In this document: positions 1 through 7,811 of the stretch, in pieces
How positions within the stretch are numbered: the first letter of the stretch is position 1
How the letters are laid out: each line of letters opens with the position of its first letter
NCBI GenBank assembly: GCA_028696995.1
Contig: JAQVFY010000007.1
Coordinates: 1-32,758 of the forward strand
Length of the DNA stretch: 32,758 bases
Source: Patescibacteria group bacterium
Lineage (GTDB): Bacteria; Patescibacteriota; Patescibacteriia; Patescibacteriales; UBA12465
Reading direction: 5' to 3'
Position numbers and translations under genes: made by a program
Notes under the pieces: generated by a model
Told to the model about the DNA's origin: nothing
Databases searched by the model: none
What the model saw: the letters and a program-made list of their open reading frames with translations, nothing else

Positions 1-644
1 AAATCTACTCTCATATAAGCAGCTAAACGACAACCAATCAAGAAAAAATCTTCTAAATCTTTAGAAATAACAAATCTATCAATTTCTACTGGTGGATAAA
101 TAACAACTGAATCTCTTTTATAATACTTTTTAATCCTTTCTTGAACTGTTTTAGAATTAGCAATAAAAAAATCTACTCGATCAGCAGCTAAACGATCCCA
201 AATTCTAATACGACTCAAAATAAATGAAGCAATTTTTTTTAAAAATTTATTATACTTTAATTCATTGATATATTGATGTGTGTCACTCCATAAATAACGA
301 GTGGGAGTATGGCAATAACAAATATGAGTAGTAGAGGGCGGAGTAATAACTCCCTTGGCAAAAGAGCTAGTATCAGAAAGCACTACATCATAAGCGCGTA
401 AGTCAAAAAACTCTACCGCCATAGGCATAAAAGGTAGATACCATTGATAAAATCGAACCCCACCAGGCATTTTTTGAATAATAGAAGCATCGATACGGCG
501 ATTAGGATAACGCTGAATGACGTTTTTTTTATCATAAAGCAAAGTATAGATAGGAGCAGAAGGAAACATTTTAGTAAAAACCTCTAAAACCTTTTCCGCT
601 CCTCCATCTTGAGCTAAATGATCATGAACTAAAGCTACTTTCAT
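1..644 (-). CDS. Group-1 (GT4-like) glycosyltransferase, partial (runs off left edge)
   Basis: Minus-strand frame starting at CAT 642-644 reads MKVALVHDHLAQDGGAEKVLEVFTKMFPSAPIYTLLYDK...CYCHTPTRYLWSD... with no stop to the window edge; typical N-terminal half of this family. Absent from the ORF track because it is truncated. Confidence 0.85.
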   Translation of the reverse strand, partial: MKVALVHDHLAQDGGAEKVLEVFTKMFPSAPIYTLLYDKKNVIQRYPNRRIDASIIQKMPGGVRFYQWYLPFMPMAVEFFDLRAYDVVLSDTSSFAKGVITPPSTTHICYCHTPTRYLWSDTHQYINELKYNKFLKKIASFILSRIRIWDRLAADRVDFFIANSKTVQERIKKYYKRDSVVIYPPVEIDRFVISKDLEDFFLIGCRLAAYMRVD

Positions 645-653
645 AATTTTATA

Positions 654-2093
654 TTATTCGGCTTTTCTATTTCTAATTATAGCCAAAGGAGTTTTAAATA
701 ATATTGCTAAATCTAATAATAATGACCAATTTTCAATATAATAAACATCTAATTTAACCTCTTCTTCAAATAATAAATCACTGCGACCAGAAATCTGAGC
801 TAATCCGGTTATTCCTGGTTTAATAGTTAAAGTTTTTTTATGATGTTGTTCGTATTTAGCTACTTCCTCAGGTAAATGAGGGCGAGGGCCAACTAAACTC
901 ATTTTTCCAATAAAAACCAAAAATAATTCTGGTAATTCATCAATACTCCAACGACGAATAAAGCGACCAACCCTAGTTACTCTCGGATCATCTTCAATTT
1001 TAACCATTGGACCATCTTTGCGAAGATTGCGATCAGATAATTCATTGTAACGCATGCTATCAGTACCAGGAATCATGGAACGAAATTTAAAATAATAAAA
1101 AGGTTTACCTCCCTGCCCAACCCGAAAAACCGGAGAACCATCATCACGACGAGAAAAGAAAACCGGACCATGGGAATCTAATTTAATTAAAATTATAGTT
1201 ATAATTATAATTGGCGATAAAAATAAAATAATTAAACCAGAAAAAATAATATCAAAAAGTCTTTTAACGATTCTCCCCCAGCCATCTAAAGTAGTTCGCT
1301 TAACCTCTACAATTGGTATTCCGGCCATCTCGGAAACTTCAGTTTTTAAAACTTTAACCTCTAATAAATCGGCTACATATTTAAAAGTAATATGATATTC
1401 GTTAGCAAAATCATATAAACGCAAGGTCTCAACCTTACTTAAATTAGGATCGCTTTGAATAATTTCATCAATTCTTTCTCTTTTATGCCTGTTTTCTTTA
1501 TTAAAATTATCAATAAACTCAGATAATTCTTTAGAAGTCTCTAAAGAAAAATCACGCACTCTTTTAACAACTTTAAATCCAGAATATCTTTTACTAAAAA
1601 ATTCTCTAATTAAATTATCCCCAGTTTTACTAGAACCAACTAAGATAATGTTTTTAATTCCTATTCCCTGAGAATAAAGAATTTTTCTAATCCAATAAAT
1701 AATAGAGCGACCAATGGCGGTATATAATACAGCTAAAACCCAAGCGACCAAGACTACAAAACGAGAACTAAATAATTCTCTTTGGAAAAATATTAAAATT
1801 ACAACTAAAACAAAACCAGCCGAACAAGCTAAAAACAAACGATAGATCTCTTGACTTAAACGACGACTAGTCATGGTATATAGCGAAGAGAAAGCGAATA
1901 TTATTATCCACAAAACAGAAATAAATAAAACTATCTTAAAATAAGTCCAAAAATGTAAATCAAAAATAACAGGCCGAATTTCAGTAGTGAACTTAGAAAA
2001 CCTAATAAAATAAGCCGAAACTCCAGCCAAAACCAAAAAAACGAAATCCAAAGGAACTAAGATAAAAGAAAAAAACAAATCAATTTTTTTCAT
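654..2093 (-). CDS. Polyprenyl glycosylphosphotransferase (initiating sugar transferase, WbaP/WcaJ-like)
   Basis: N-terminal TM helices, C-terminal bacterial sugar transferase domain (KRLFDIIFSG..., KFRSM, DDPRVTRVGRFIRRWSIDELPEL, SLVGPRP, KPGITGLAQISGR). The ORF track start at 2168 adds 25 aa that overlap the RNase P RNA; internal ATG at 2093 is the better start. Confidence 0.92.
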   Translation of the reverse strand: MKKIDLFFSFILVPLDFVFLVLAGVSAYFIRFSKFTTEIRPVIFDLHFWTYFKIVLFISVLWIIIFAFSSLYTMTSRRLSQEIYRLFLACSAGFVLVVILIFFQRELFSSRFVVLVAWVLAVLYTAIGRSIIYWIRKILYSQGIGIKNIILVGSSKTGDNLIREFFSKRYSGFKVVKRVRDFSLETSKELSEFIDNFNKENRHKRERIDEIIQSDPNLSKVETLRLYDFANEYHITFKYVADLLEVKVLKTEVSEMAGIPIVEVKRTTLDGWGRIVKRLFDIIFSGLIILFLSPIIIITIILIKLDSHGPVFFSRRDDGSPVFRVGQGGKPFYYFKFRSMIPGTDSMRYNELSDRNLRKDGPMVKIEDDPRVTRVGRFIRRWSIDELPELFLVFIGKMSLVGPRPHLPEEVAKYEQHHKKTLTIKPGITGLAQISGRSDLLFEEEVKLDVYYIENWSLLLDLAILFKTPLAIIRNRKAE

Positions 2094-2126
2094 AAAATAA
2101 ATAAATAATAAAAAAAGACCAAAAAA

Positions 2127-2462
2127 TAAGCCGGATTCTGTCCGAGACCGAAGCCTCGTGATGATCATTTATCTAGGCTAATTATTACTAATTAGCTCTT
2201 GCGAGTTACTTTTCGTCATGCCCGAAAGCATGGTTTACTCTTGCTCTCTGATAGGGTTTACCATAACACCTTTGTCACCAAAGGGTAAAGATTGTAGCCA
2301 ATAAATTGACCTCAATCAACTTTTCACCTTTCTCCTCTGCTAAAAAGCAGAAAATAGTATTGTCTCTGTGGCACTTTCCCTACTCCATAATACCGAAGCA
2401 TTATCAAGCGGTGGACGTTATCCACTATCAACTATTGAGAGTCCGGACTTTCCTCTGCTCTA
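2127..2462 (-). ncRNA. rnpB: RNase P RNA, bacterial type
   Basis: Minus strand reads agagcagaggaaagtccggactc... near the 5' end, ggtaaaccctatcagagagcaag internally and gacagaatccggctta at the 3' end: hallmark conserved regions of bacterial RNase P RNA. Exact ends approximate. Confidence 0.95.
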
Positions 2463-2472
2463 ATTATAAATA
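2462..2472 (-). promoter_or_regulatory. Putative -10 element of rnpB
   Basis: Minus strand cttattattTATAATtagagcagagg puts a perfect TATAAT just upstream of the RNase P RNA 5' end; no clear -35. Confidence 0.45.
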
Positions 2473-2498
2473 ATAAGAACAGTAATCATCTATTTAGT

Positions 2499-2547
2499 CT
2501 AATAGAATTGCTATTAAACATAATAATTTTAACAGCAATTCTATTAG
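2499..2547. repeat. Strong inverted repeat (20-bp arms, one G:U-type mismatch, 9-nt loop) between the 1289-aa gene and rnpB
   Basis: Left arm ctaatagaattgctattaaa (2499-2518), right arm tttaacagcaattctattag (2528-2547). Confidence 0.85.
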
Positions 2548-2570
2548 AAATCATAACAAAAACAAATATT

Positions 2571-5500
2571 TTAGTCAATAAAAATTGATTTTTGGCTATT
2601 ATAATAGGAATTAGCATCGCTCTCACTAAAAGCTCCTTGCCAAATTCCTAATTCATCAAAATAATAAGATTCCGAAGTACTAACCTCTAAAATTATTTTT
2701 TCCATAAAATACCCCCCTAAAGAATGATGAAACCAACGATTTATTAATTCTCCGTCTATAAAAAGACTTAAACGATGTAAATAAAGATTATAAGATAAAA
2801 TAATTTGGTGCCAAACATCATCACTAAAATCTCCAATAATATAATTTAAATCATTAAAATAATAATACCATTGGGAACCTAAACCCTCTAAACCTAACAT
2901 CTTTTTATCATCACTTATTAAACTAAGTAAAAATTGATAATCAGGATTGTCTAAAGGCATACTGTTTCTCAACCAAAAAGACATTGATAAATCTTGATGA
3001 TAAAAATGAGGATCAAAAGAAGTGCTAACTAAAAAGTCATTGGGTAATAAATTTAAATAACCATTATTACCACAATTAACTCGAGACCCAGGAGCAATAT
3101 TTAAATCGCTTCCCGAAAGAGATTCATAAGCAATATTCCCCGACTCTTCATTAAAATCCCAATGCTTTATTAATTGTAAAAGATTGTTATTAGGATTATT
3201 AGAACTATTGGGATTACAATTGCTACAATTTAAAGGTAATTCTAAATTATAAATATTAGCAATTTCACTAGGAGATAAGGCTCGATTAAAAATAGCAATT
3301 TCATCCATTAAATTATAACCATTGTCACCTTTAATATAAAACTCATCTACTTCTGGAAAAAAATTAATATCTAAATCAATTCTATAAATCTCTTCCCCAT
3401 CACGATATATCGCTAAATAATTCAAGGGCTTATTAACCACCAAAGTAAACAAATGCCAAATATTATCATTAGGCCAAGTTAAATTATAATCTCGACTAGG
3501 AGCTTTGGGAATATTATAAAAATCGGTATAGCCAGGATATAATCTAATTCTAGACCAATCACCAGAAACAGAATTAGCAAATTTAATCTCAGGACGTGAA
3601 TTATCAGAAATATTATTATAATAGAAAGAAAGAGTCCAATTATTTGAATTAAAAGAGCTATCTAGGTTTGTCTGTAAATGATTATCGGAAAAATATTGTT
3701 TTAGCCCGCAACCAAACTTTCCTTCATGCCAAAGAGAATTAATAGTAGAATTTTTGGCCTGAGCAAAGTCAAGAGTATTTGTTCCTGAACATTCATCTAA
3801 GTGCCAAAGATGAATTATATTATCTGAATATATCCCTGGATTTAAACAATAAGCTGGATTATTATCCGGAATATTTATAGGAATATCAGGTCCTAAATTT
3901 AACAAAACAAAATCAGAACTATTATCCCAAGAATTAAAACCATGACCTAAGCTAAAATGCTGACCACCCTCAGACATATCCGAAACAGAAGACGTAGCCG
4001 TAGCTTTACGCACTAATAAATGATTATCAAAAATTTCTGAAGCCGGAGAATTAAAATAATAATTAGCCAAACCATACCCAACCTTATCAATAATATCACT
4101 ATCATCATCTTCAGAAACAGCATCATTACTTAAATAAACAGTATAAGCCTCCCCCGTTAAACTAAACTCACTTCTTTCTGAAATAGCCTGAGCTTGAGAT
4201 TTTATACTATCTGAAGCTGATGAACGAGCTATTAAATATTTACCATAAGGAGAAATAATTAAACCTCCCGGATAAGATCCATCACTAAGATTTCCTAAGC
4301 GCATCATCAAAGACGGAGAACTGGTTTTGGCTTTATACAATCTAATCCCGGATTCTTCTAGATTGATAGATTGATTATTAGGATTATAAATTTCGACATA
4401 ATCATCGCTATCAGTAGTATAAATTTTACTTATCAATAATGGTAAAAGAGGCTCGGTACTAGTGGCGGTGGTACTAGTAGCAATATTTTCAGTGCTGGTA
4501 GCAAAGACATCGGTACTAGTAGCAATAGTAGTAGTGTTATTAGAACTGCTATTATTAGAATTAGTGTTACCAGAACTACTACTAGAAGTGCTAGCAGAAC
4601 TACTACCGGAACTACCACTAGAAGGAATATTAGCCCCAGGAAGAGCCACTAAAGTAAAATCCAGATAATTATTTTTACTAACGCTAGAGATATTTCCAAG
4701 CTGACGAGTTAAAACATAATTATCCAAAATCTCAGGGCTAGCTTGCTGTAAAAAATATTTAGCCGATCCATAACCAACCTTATCAATAATATCTACATCG
4801 TCATCACTGGAAACAACTCCATTACTCAAATAAATAGTGTAACCATTGCCAGTAAAACTAAAATCATTGCGCGAAACAATAGCTTGGGCTTTATTTTTAA
4901 TATTATCTTCAGCTAAAGAACGAACAACTAAGTATCTAGCTTGAGGGGCAATAACTAATCCCCCTGGATACGAAGCATCATCTATGTTACCCAAACGAGA
5001 AATTAATGAGGGACTAGCACTAGTTTTAGTCTTATACAACCTCAGATCTAATTCTGATAAATTAATAGTTTGATTACTGGGATTATAAATCTCAATATAA
5101 TCATTATTACCAGTAGCATAAATTTTACTAATTACTAATTTCTTAAGCGCCTCTAAAACAATTTGCTTTTGGGCGTCATCATTATCAAGTTCTTTTTCAG
5201 AATTAAGCTCTAAGTCAGGAGTAATAATGTCCTGATCAGAAGATACTTCTTCTTTTGATATTTCTGGAGATAAAACAGGATCAGAATTAATTAAATCATC
5301 AGAAATAGAAATTGAACTTTGAACTTTGCCTAAACTTATCTTTACTTCAGAACTATCAGAAGTATCTCTCTGTGCTTCACTCAAAGAACTATCTAAAGAT
5401 TCACTAGAAGAATTCTGTAAAAAATTATTAGAGCTTTTGGATAGTGATTCAGAATCAACATCCTCCTTATAATCATCTTCTTGAATAATTTCATCATTTT

Positions 5501-6440
5501 GCGCTAAAACTGAATCACCACTAGAAAAAAAAGATGCTATCTTATGCCCTAAATTTCTCAAAGCTGAACTAGGATTATTTATCAAACTCCAACGAAAAAT
5601 CATGGCCACTTCTGGAATTTTACCTCGAACCTCATTATCAGAAAAACCACTTTCTAAATCAATATCTACCTTCACCTCCTCTAAACTCTCCTGAAAATAT
5701 TGAGTTAAGGGAAAAAAGAAATAGCGTTCACCGTTGTATTCTTTTCCGGCATTAAAGCCAAAAATTTCTGGCAAAGGAAGAAGAGTGCGCCGATCAGCCG
5801 ATATTTTAGAAAATTCTAAACTGCGTGATAAACAATCTCCCGTCTCATTATTTATAACACTAAAATTATCAAAACCATCGGGAGTAATATCAATGGCATA
5901 TTTATCAGAATCATATTCTAATTTACTTATATCCAAGGGATTGGAAATATTGGCGCTTTCATAAACCTTTTCAACTAAGCCCACACAAGTCCATTCCCCA
6001 CTAGCAGGACCCTTTTGATATTTAAAATCAAAATCATAGGCCAAATTACTCTCAGCTAATTGCTTAACTAATTCAACTACTTTAATTCTCTGACTTTCAC
6101 TAAGATTTTTTGGAATTTTAGCGCCAATTAATCTTTCCCCATTTTGTGAATTAAGAAAATACTTAGCCGGAATCTTGATAACCCCATCAGGCATAGCCTC
6201 AACAATATAATCAACACCATTTTCTTGACCAATATAAATAGCCGTATGTCCGGTATAAATATTTTTAATCATTTTGTTTTTAACAACAACCAATTCATCA
6301 GTATTATAACCATAGAGATTGCCGTTACTAGAGGTGCGATATAATAAAGTCCCCACTGGCATAGCCCGAGCCAAATGACCAATAAAAAAACTTAAGATGA
6401 AGGCGCTTATAACAAGCGCCGATTTTTTTCTAAAAAACAT
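2571..6440 (-). CDS. Large secreted multidomain protein: permuted NlpC/P60-like domain, two lamin-tail (LTD) domains, S/T/N-rich linker, two LamG/ConA-like domains
   Basis: Signal peptide-like N-terminus; GHTAIYIG...EAMPDG...WTCVGLVEKVYE (His then Cys order as in permuted NlpC/P60); two repeats ISKIY.(T/A)...DY(V/I)EIYNP.NQ.INL...IIDKVGYG (LTD); LWHLDECSG...LMDEIAIFNRALSPSEIANIYN and KHWDFNEESG...YYFDELGIW (LamG-like). Confidence 0.85.
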   Translation of the reverse strand: MFFRKKSALVISAFILSFFIGHLARAMPVGTLLYRTSSNGNLYGYNTDELVVVKNKMIKNIYTGHTAIYIGQENGVDYIVEAMPDGVIKIPAKYFLNSQNGERLIGAKIPKNLSESQRIKVVELVKQLAESNLAYDFDFKYQKGPASGEWTCVGLVEKVYESANISNPLDISKLEYDSDKYAIDITPDGFDNFSVINNETGDCLSRSLEFSKISADRRTLLPLPEIFGFNAGKEYNGERYFFFPLTQYFQESLEEVKVDIDLESGFSDNEVRGKIPEVAMIFRWSLINNPSSALRNLGHKIASFFSSGDSVLAQNDEIIQEDDYKEDVDSESLSKSSNNFLQNSSSESLDSSLSEAQRDTSDSSEVKISLGKVQSSISISDDLINSDPVLSPEISKEEVSSDQDIITPDLELNSEKELDNDDAQKQIVLEALKKLVISKIYATGNNDYIEIYNPSNQTINLSELDLRLYKTKTSASPSLISRLGNIDDASYPGGLVIAPQARYLVVRSLAEDNIKNKAQAIVSRNDFSFTGNGYTIYLSNGVVSSDDDVDIIDKVGYGSAKYFLQQASPEILDNYVLTRQLGNISSVSKNNYLDFTLVALPGANIPSSGSSGSSSASTSSSSSGNTNSNNSSSNNTTTIATSTDVFATSTENIATSTTATSTEPLLPLLISKIYTTDSDDYVEIYNPNNQSINLEESGIRLYKAKTSSPSLMMRLGNLSDGSYPGGLIISPYGKYLIARSSASDSIKSQAQAISERSEFSLTGEAYTVYLSNDAVSEDDDSDIIDKVGYGLANYYFNSPASEIFDNHLLVRKATATSSVSDMSEGGQHFSLGHGFNSWDNSSDFVLLNLGPDIPINIPDNNPAYCLNPGIYSDNIIHLWHLDECSGTNTLDFAQAKNSTINSLWHEGKFGCGLKQYFSDNHLQTNLDSSFNSNNWTLSFYYNNISDNSRPEIKFANSVSGDWSRIRLYPGYTDFYNIPKAPSRDYNLTWPNDNIWHLFTLVVNKPLNYLAIYRDGEEIYRIDLDINFFPEVDEFYIKGDNGYNLMDEIAIFNRALSPSEIANIYNLELPLNCSNCNPNSSNNPNNNLLQLIKHWDFNEESGNIAYESLSGSDLNIAPGSRVNCGNNGYLNLLPNDFLVSTSFDPHFYHQDLSMSFWLRNSMPLDNPDYQFLLSLISDDKKMLGLEGLGSQWYYYFNDLNYIIGDFSDDVWHQIILSYNLYLHRLSLFIDGELINRWFHHSLGGYFMEKIILEVSTSESYYFDELGIWQGAFSESDANSYYNSQKSIFID
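4000..4450 (-). repeat. Lamin-tail domain copy 2 of the tandem LTD pair (within the 2571-6440 CDS)
   Basis: Encodes LLISKIYTTDSDDYVEIYNPNNQSINLEESGIRLYKAKTSSPSLMMRLGN...DIIDKVGYG, colinear with the copy at 4685-5155. Confidence 0.8.
4440..4625 (-). repeat. Low-complexity Ser/Thr/Asn-rich linker-coding segment
   Basis: Encodes GSSGSSSASTSSSSSGNTNSNNSSSNNTTTIATSTDVFATSTENIATSTTATSTEP; it generates spurious ORFs in other frames. Confidence 0.9.
4685..5155 (-). repeat. Lamin-tail domain copy 1 of the tandem LTD pair
   Basis: Encodes LVISKIYATGNNDYIEIYNPSNQTINLSELDLRLYKTKTSASPSLISRLGN...DIIDKVGYG. Confidence 0.8.
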
Positions 6441-6523
6441 AGATCTAAAAAATTAATTATAGCGAGACTAGGCTAATTTTTAAACAGCCCAAACTCTTAT
6501 GTAAATCATGGCCAAAACCAGTC

Positions 6524-7546
6524 CTAATTTTGATAATAATAATCCCAAGCAGAAGAAGTGATTTCTGGAAGAGACTGAGGCTCGGAAGTATAATTATTAA
6601 AAATATCAATTATCAAATAACGACTAAAATCATCTAATTCCCCAGCTGAAACCAAGCGATAAAATAAATTATAGAAGATAAGACTGGAATTAACATTATT
6701 ATCAATAAAATCTTTGGCGCCTCCCTCCTCTAAAAATAAATCACCAAAAGCTATTTTTTCTTGCTCTAAAAAATCAGCCAAGATAAAAATAGCTAAACGA
6801 CGACTAGTAAAACTAGAATTTAGAGAGCGCAAAATCTTTTCTAAACATAAAGAAATTTTGGTTTTATCTAAGTTTAAAAGATCAGGATCCGAACCTAGGG
6901 ACCGAAGCAACTCAACAACCAAAGCATCATCAAGCTCAATTTCCAAAACCCCCAAATAAAAATCAGCTAAATTTAAATTTAAAGATGATAATCCACTTAG
7001 AGCTAAAATTCTGTCTTCTAAAGAAAAAGAATCATCAGCTAAAATATTTTTTAAAGAATCAATATAAGTAAATAAATTTTCTTCTGCTATAAAATCAGAC
7101 CAATAAAGAACTATGGTTTTTTTTATTTGCAAATTACCATCTGCTTGACTCAAATAATTTTGTAACCCAGAAAAAAGTAAATGATCAGCGAAGCTTTCTG
7201 CTAAAGACAGGGTTTTTAATAATTCTAATCGCCAAAAAATATTATCATCTTCGTTATAAATAATTTTCTCAATTTTCTTAGAAAAATTCTCCCGATTTAG
7301 TGAATTAATAATTTCTTGACGATAAGGAGCTCTCTGTAAAGAGCAGTCTTGTCGGCAGAGAGGATCACTATAGGTCATCAAGGCCAGTCGATTTAAGGCG
7401 ATAGAACTTCTTAACGGTTGAGGATAAATAGTCCACCAAGATCCAAAAATAGATTTAAAGAAAAAAATAAGAACTAACAGAAAAGAAAAGATAAAAATAA
7501 AAAATAAAATAATTTTCTTTTTATTTTTTTTAAAAAAACTCTTCAT
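6524..7546 (-). CDS. Membrane-anchored hypothetical protein, predicted all-helical (possibly HEAT-like)
   Basis: 340-aa ORF; K-rich N-terminus plus one TM helix (IILFFIFIFSFLLVLIFFF) then helical Leu-rich segments; no recognised catalytic motif. Confidence 0.7.
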   Translation of the reverse strand: MKSFFKKNKKKIILFFIFIFSFLLVLIFFFKSIFGSWWTIYPQPLRSSIALNRLALMTYSDPLCRQDCSLQRAPYRQEIINSLNRENFSKKIEKIIYNEDDNIFWRLELLKTLSLAESFADHLLFSGLQNYLSQADGNLQIKKTIVLYWSDFIAEENLFTYIDSLKNILADDSFSLEDRILALSGLSSLNLNLADFYLGVLEIELDDALVVELLRSLGSDPDLLNLDKTKISLCLEKILRSLNSSFTSRRLAIFILADFLEQEKIAFGDLFLEEGGAKDFIDNNVNSSLIFYNLFYRLVSAGELDDFSRYLIIDIFNNYTSEPQSLPEITSSAWDYYYQN

Positions 7547-7570
7547 AAATATTATTATTAATTATAAAGA

Positions 7571-7667
7571 CCCTTTAAGAGGCGCGTTTATTAAAAATAT
7601 TTTATCGTCAAAACCTTGGTCGGGATTTTAATAATAAAAAGAATAATCAACACGCCCCACACCTCTT
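7571..7667 (-). promoter_or_regulatory. Candidate structured 5' leader of the 340-aa gene
   Basis: Minus-strand AAGAGGUGUG (7667-7658) pairs with CGCGCCUCUU (7586-7577) using two G:U pairs that would be C/A mismatches on the plus strand; GGCGUGUU (7656-7649) competes for AACGCGCC (7588-7581). Confidence 0.3.
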
Positions 7668-7755
7668 CGATATTTAATGGCTTAAAAAAGGCATTAAAAT
7701 TTTATGACTTTTAAGCTGTGTTTTTAAGGGTTTTATGAACAAATTAATAATAACA

Positions 7756-7776
7756 AAAGAGCCTTAACGGCTCTTT
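7756..7776 (-). terminator. Intrinsic terminator of the pseudopilin gene
   Basis: AAAGAGCC-gttaa-GGCTCTTT perfect stem followed on the minus strand by TTGTTATTATTAATTT, 36 bp past the stop of the 7812-9500 CDS. Confidence 0.75.
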
Positions 7777-7811
7777 AAATTATTTTTAAAAAATAGTTAA
7801 ATTTTTAAAAA

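Noticed and set aside
2094-2168. N-terminal 25-aa extension of the 654-2168 ORF
   Set aside because: It is encoded by the 3' end of the RNase P RNA gene; internal ATG at 2093 fits the membrane start of the family.
4440-4625. Possible tandem or CRISPR-like repeat
   Set aside because: Irregular codon-level repetition within a coding linker; no regular repeat-spacer structure.
4433-4668. ORFs on both strands (61 aa minus, 68 aa plus) of V/L repeats
   Set aside because: Alternative-frame readings of the S/T/N low-complexity linker inside the 1289-aa CDS.
5734-5964. 76-aa plus-strand ORF and similar antisense ORFs (6714-6959, 12838-13044, 14257-14478, 16939-17181, 18234-18434, 19030-19314, 19402-19602, 19823-20110, 22817-23095, 23712-23924, 26830-27048, 27800-27997, 27849-28088, 29637-29822, 30454-30684, 30970-31269)
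   Set aside because: Each overlaps a well-supported CDS and has no recognisable domain or signal; expected in AT-rich DNA.
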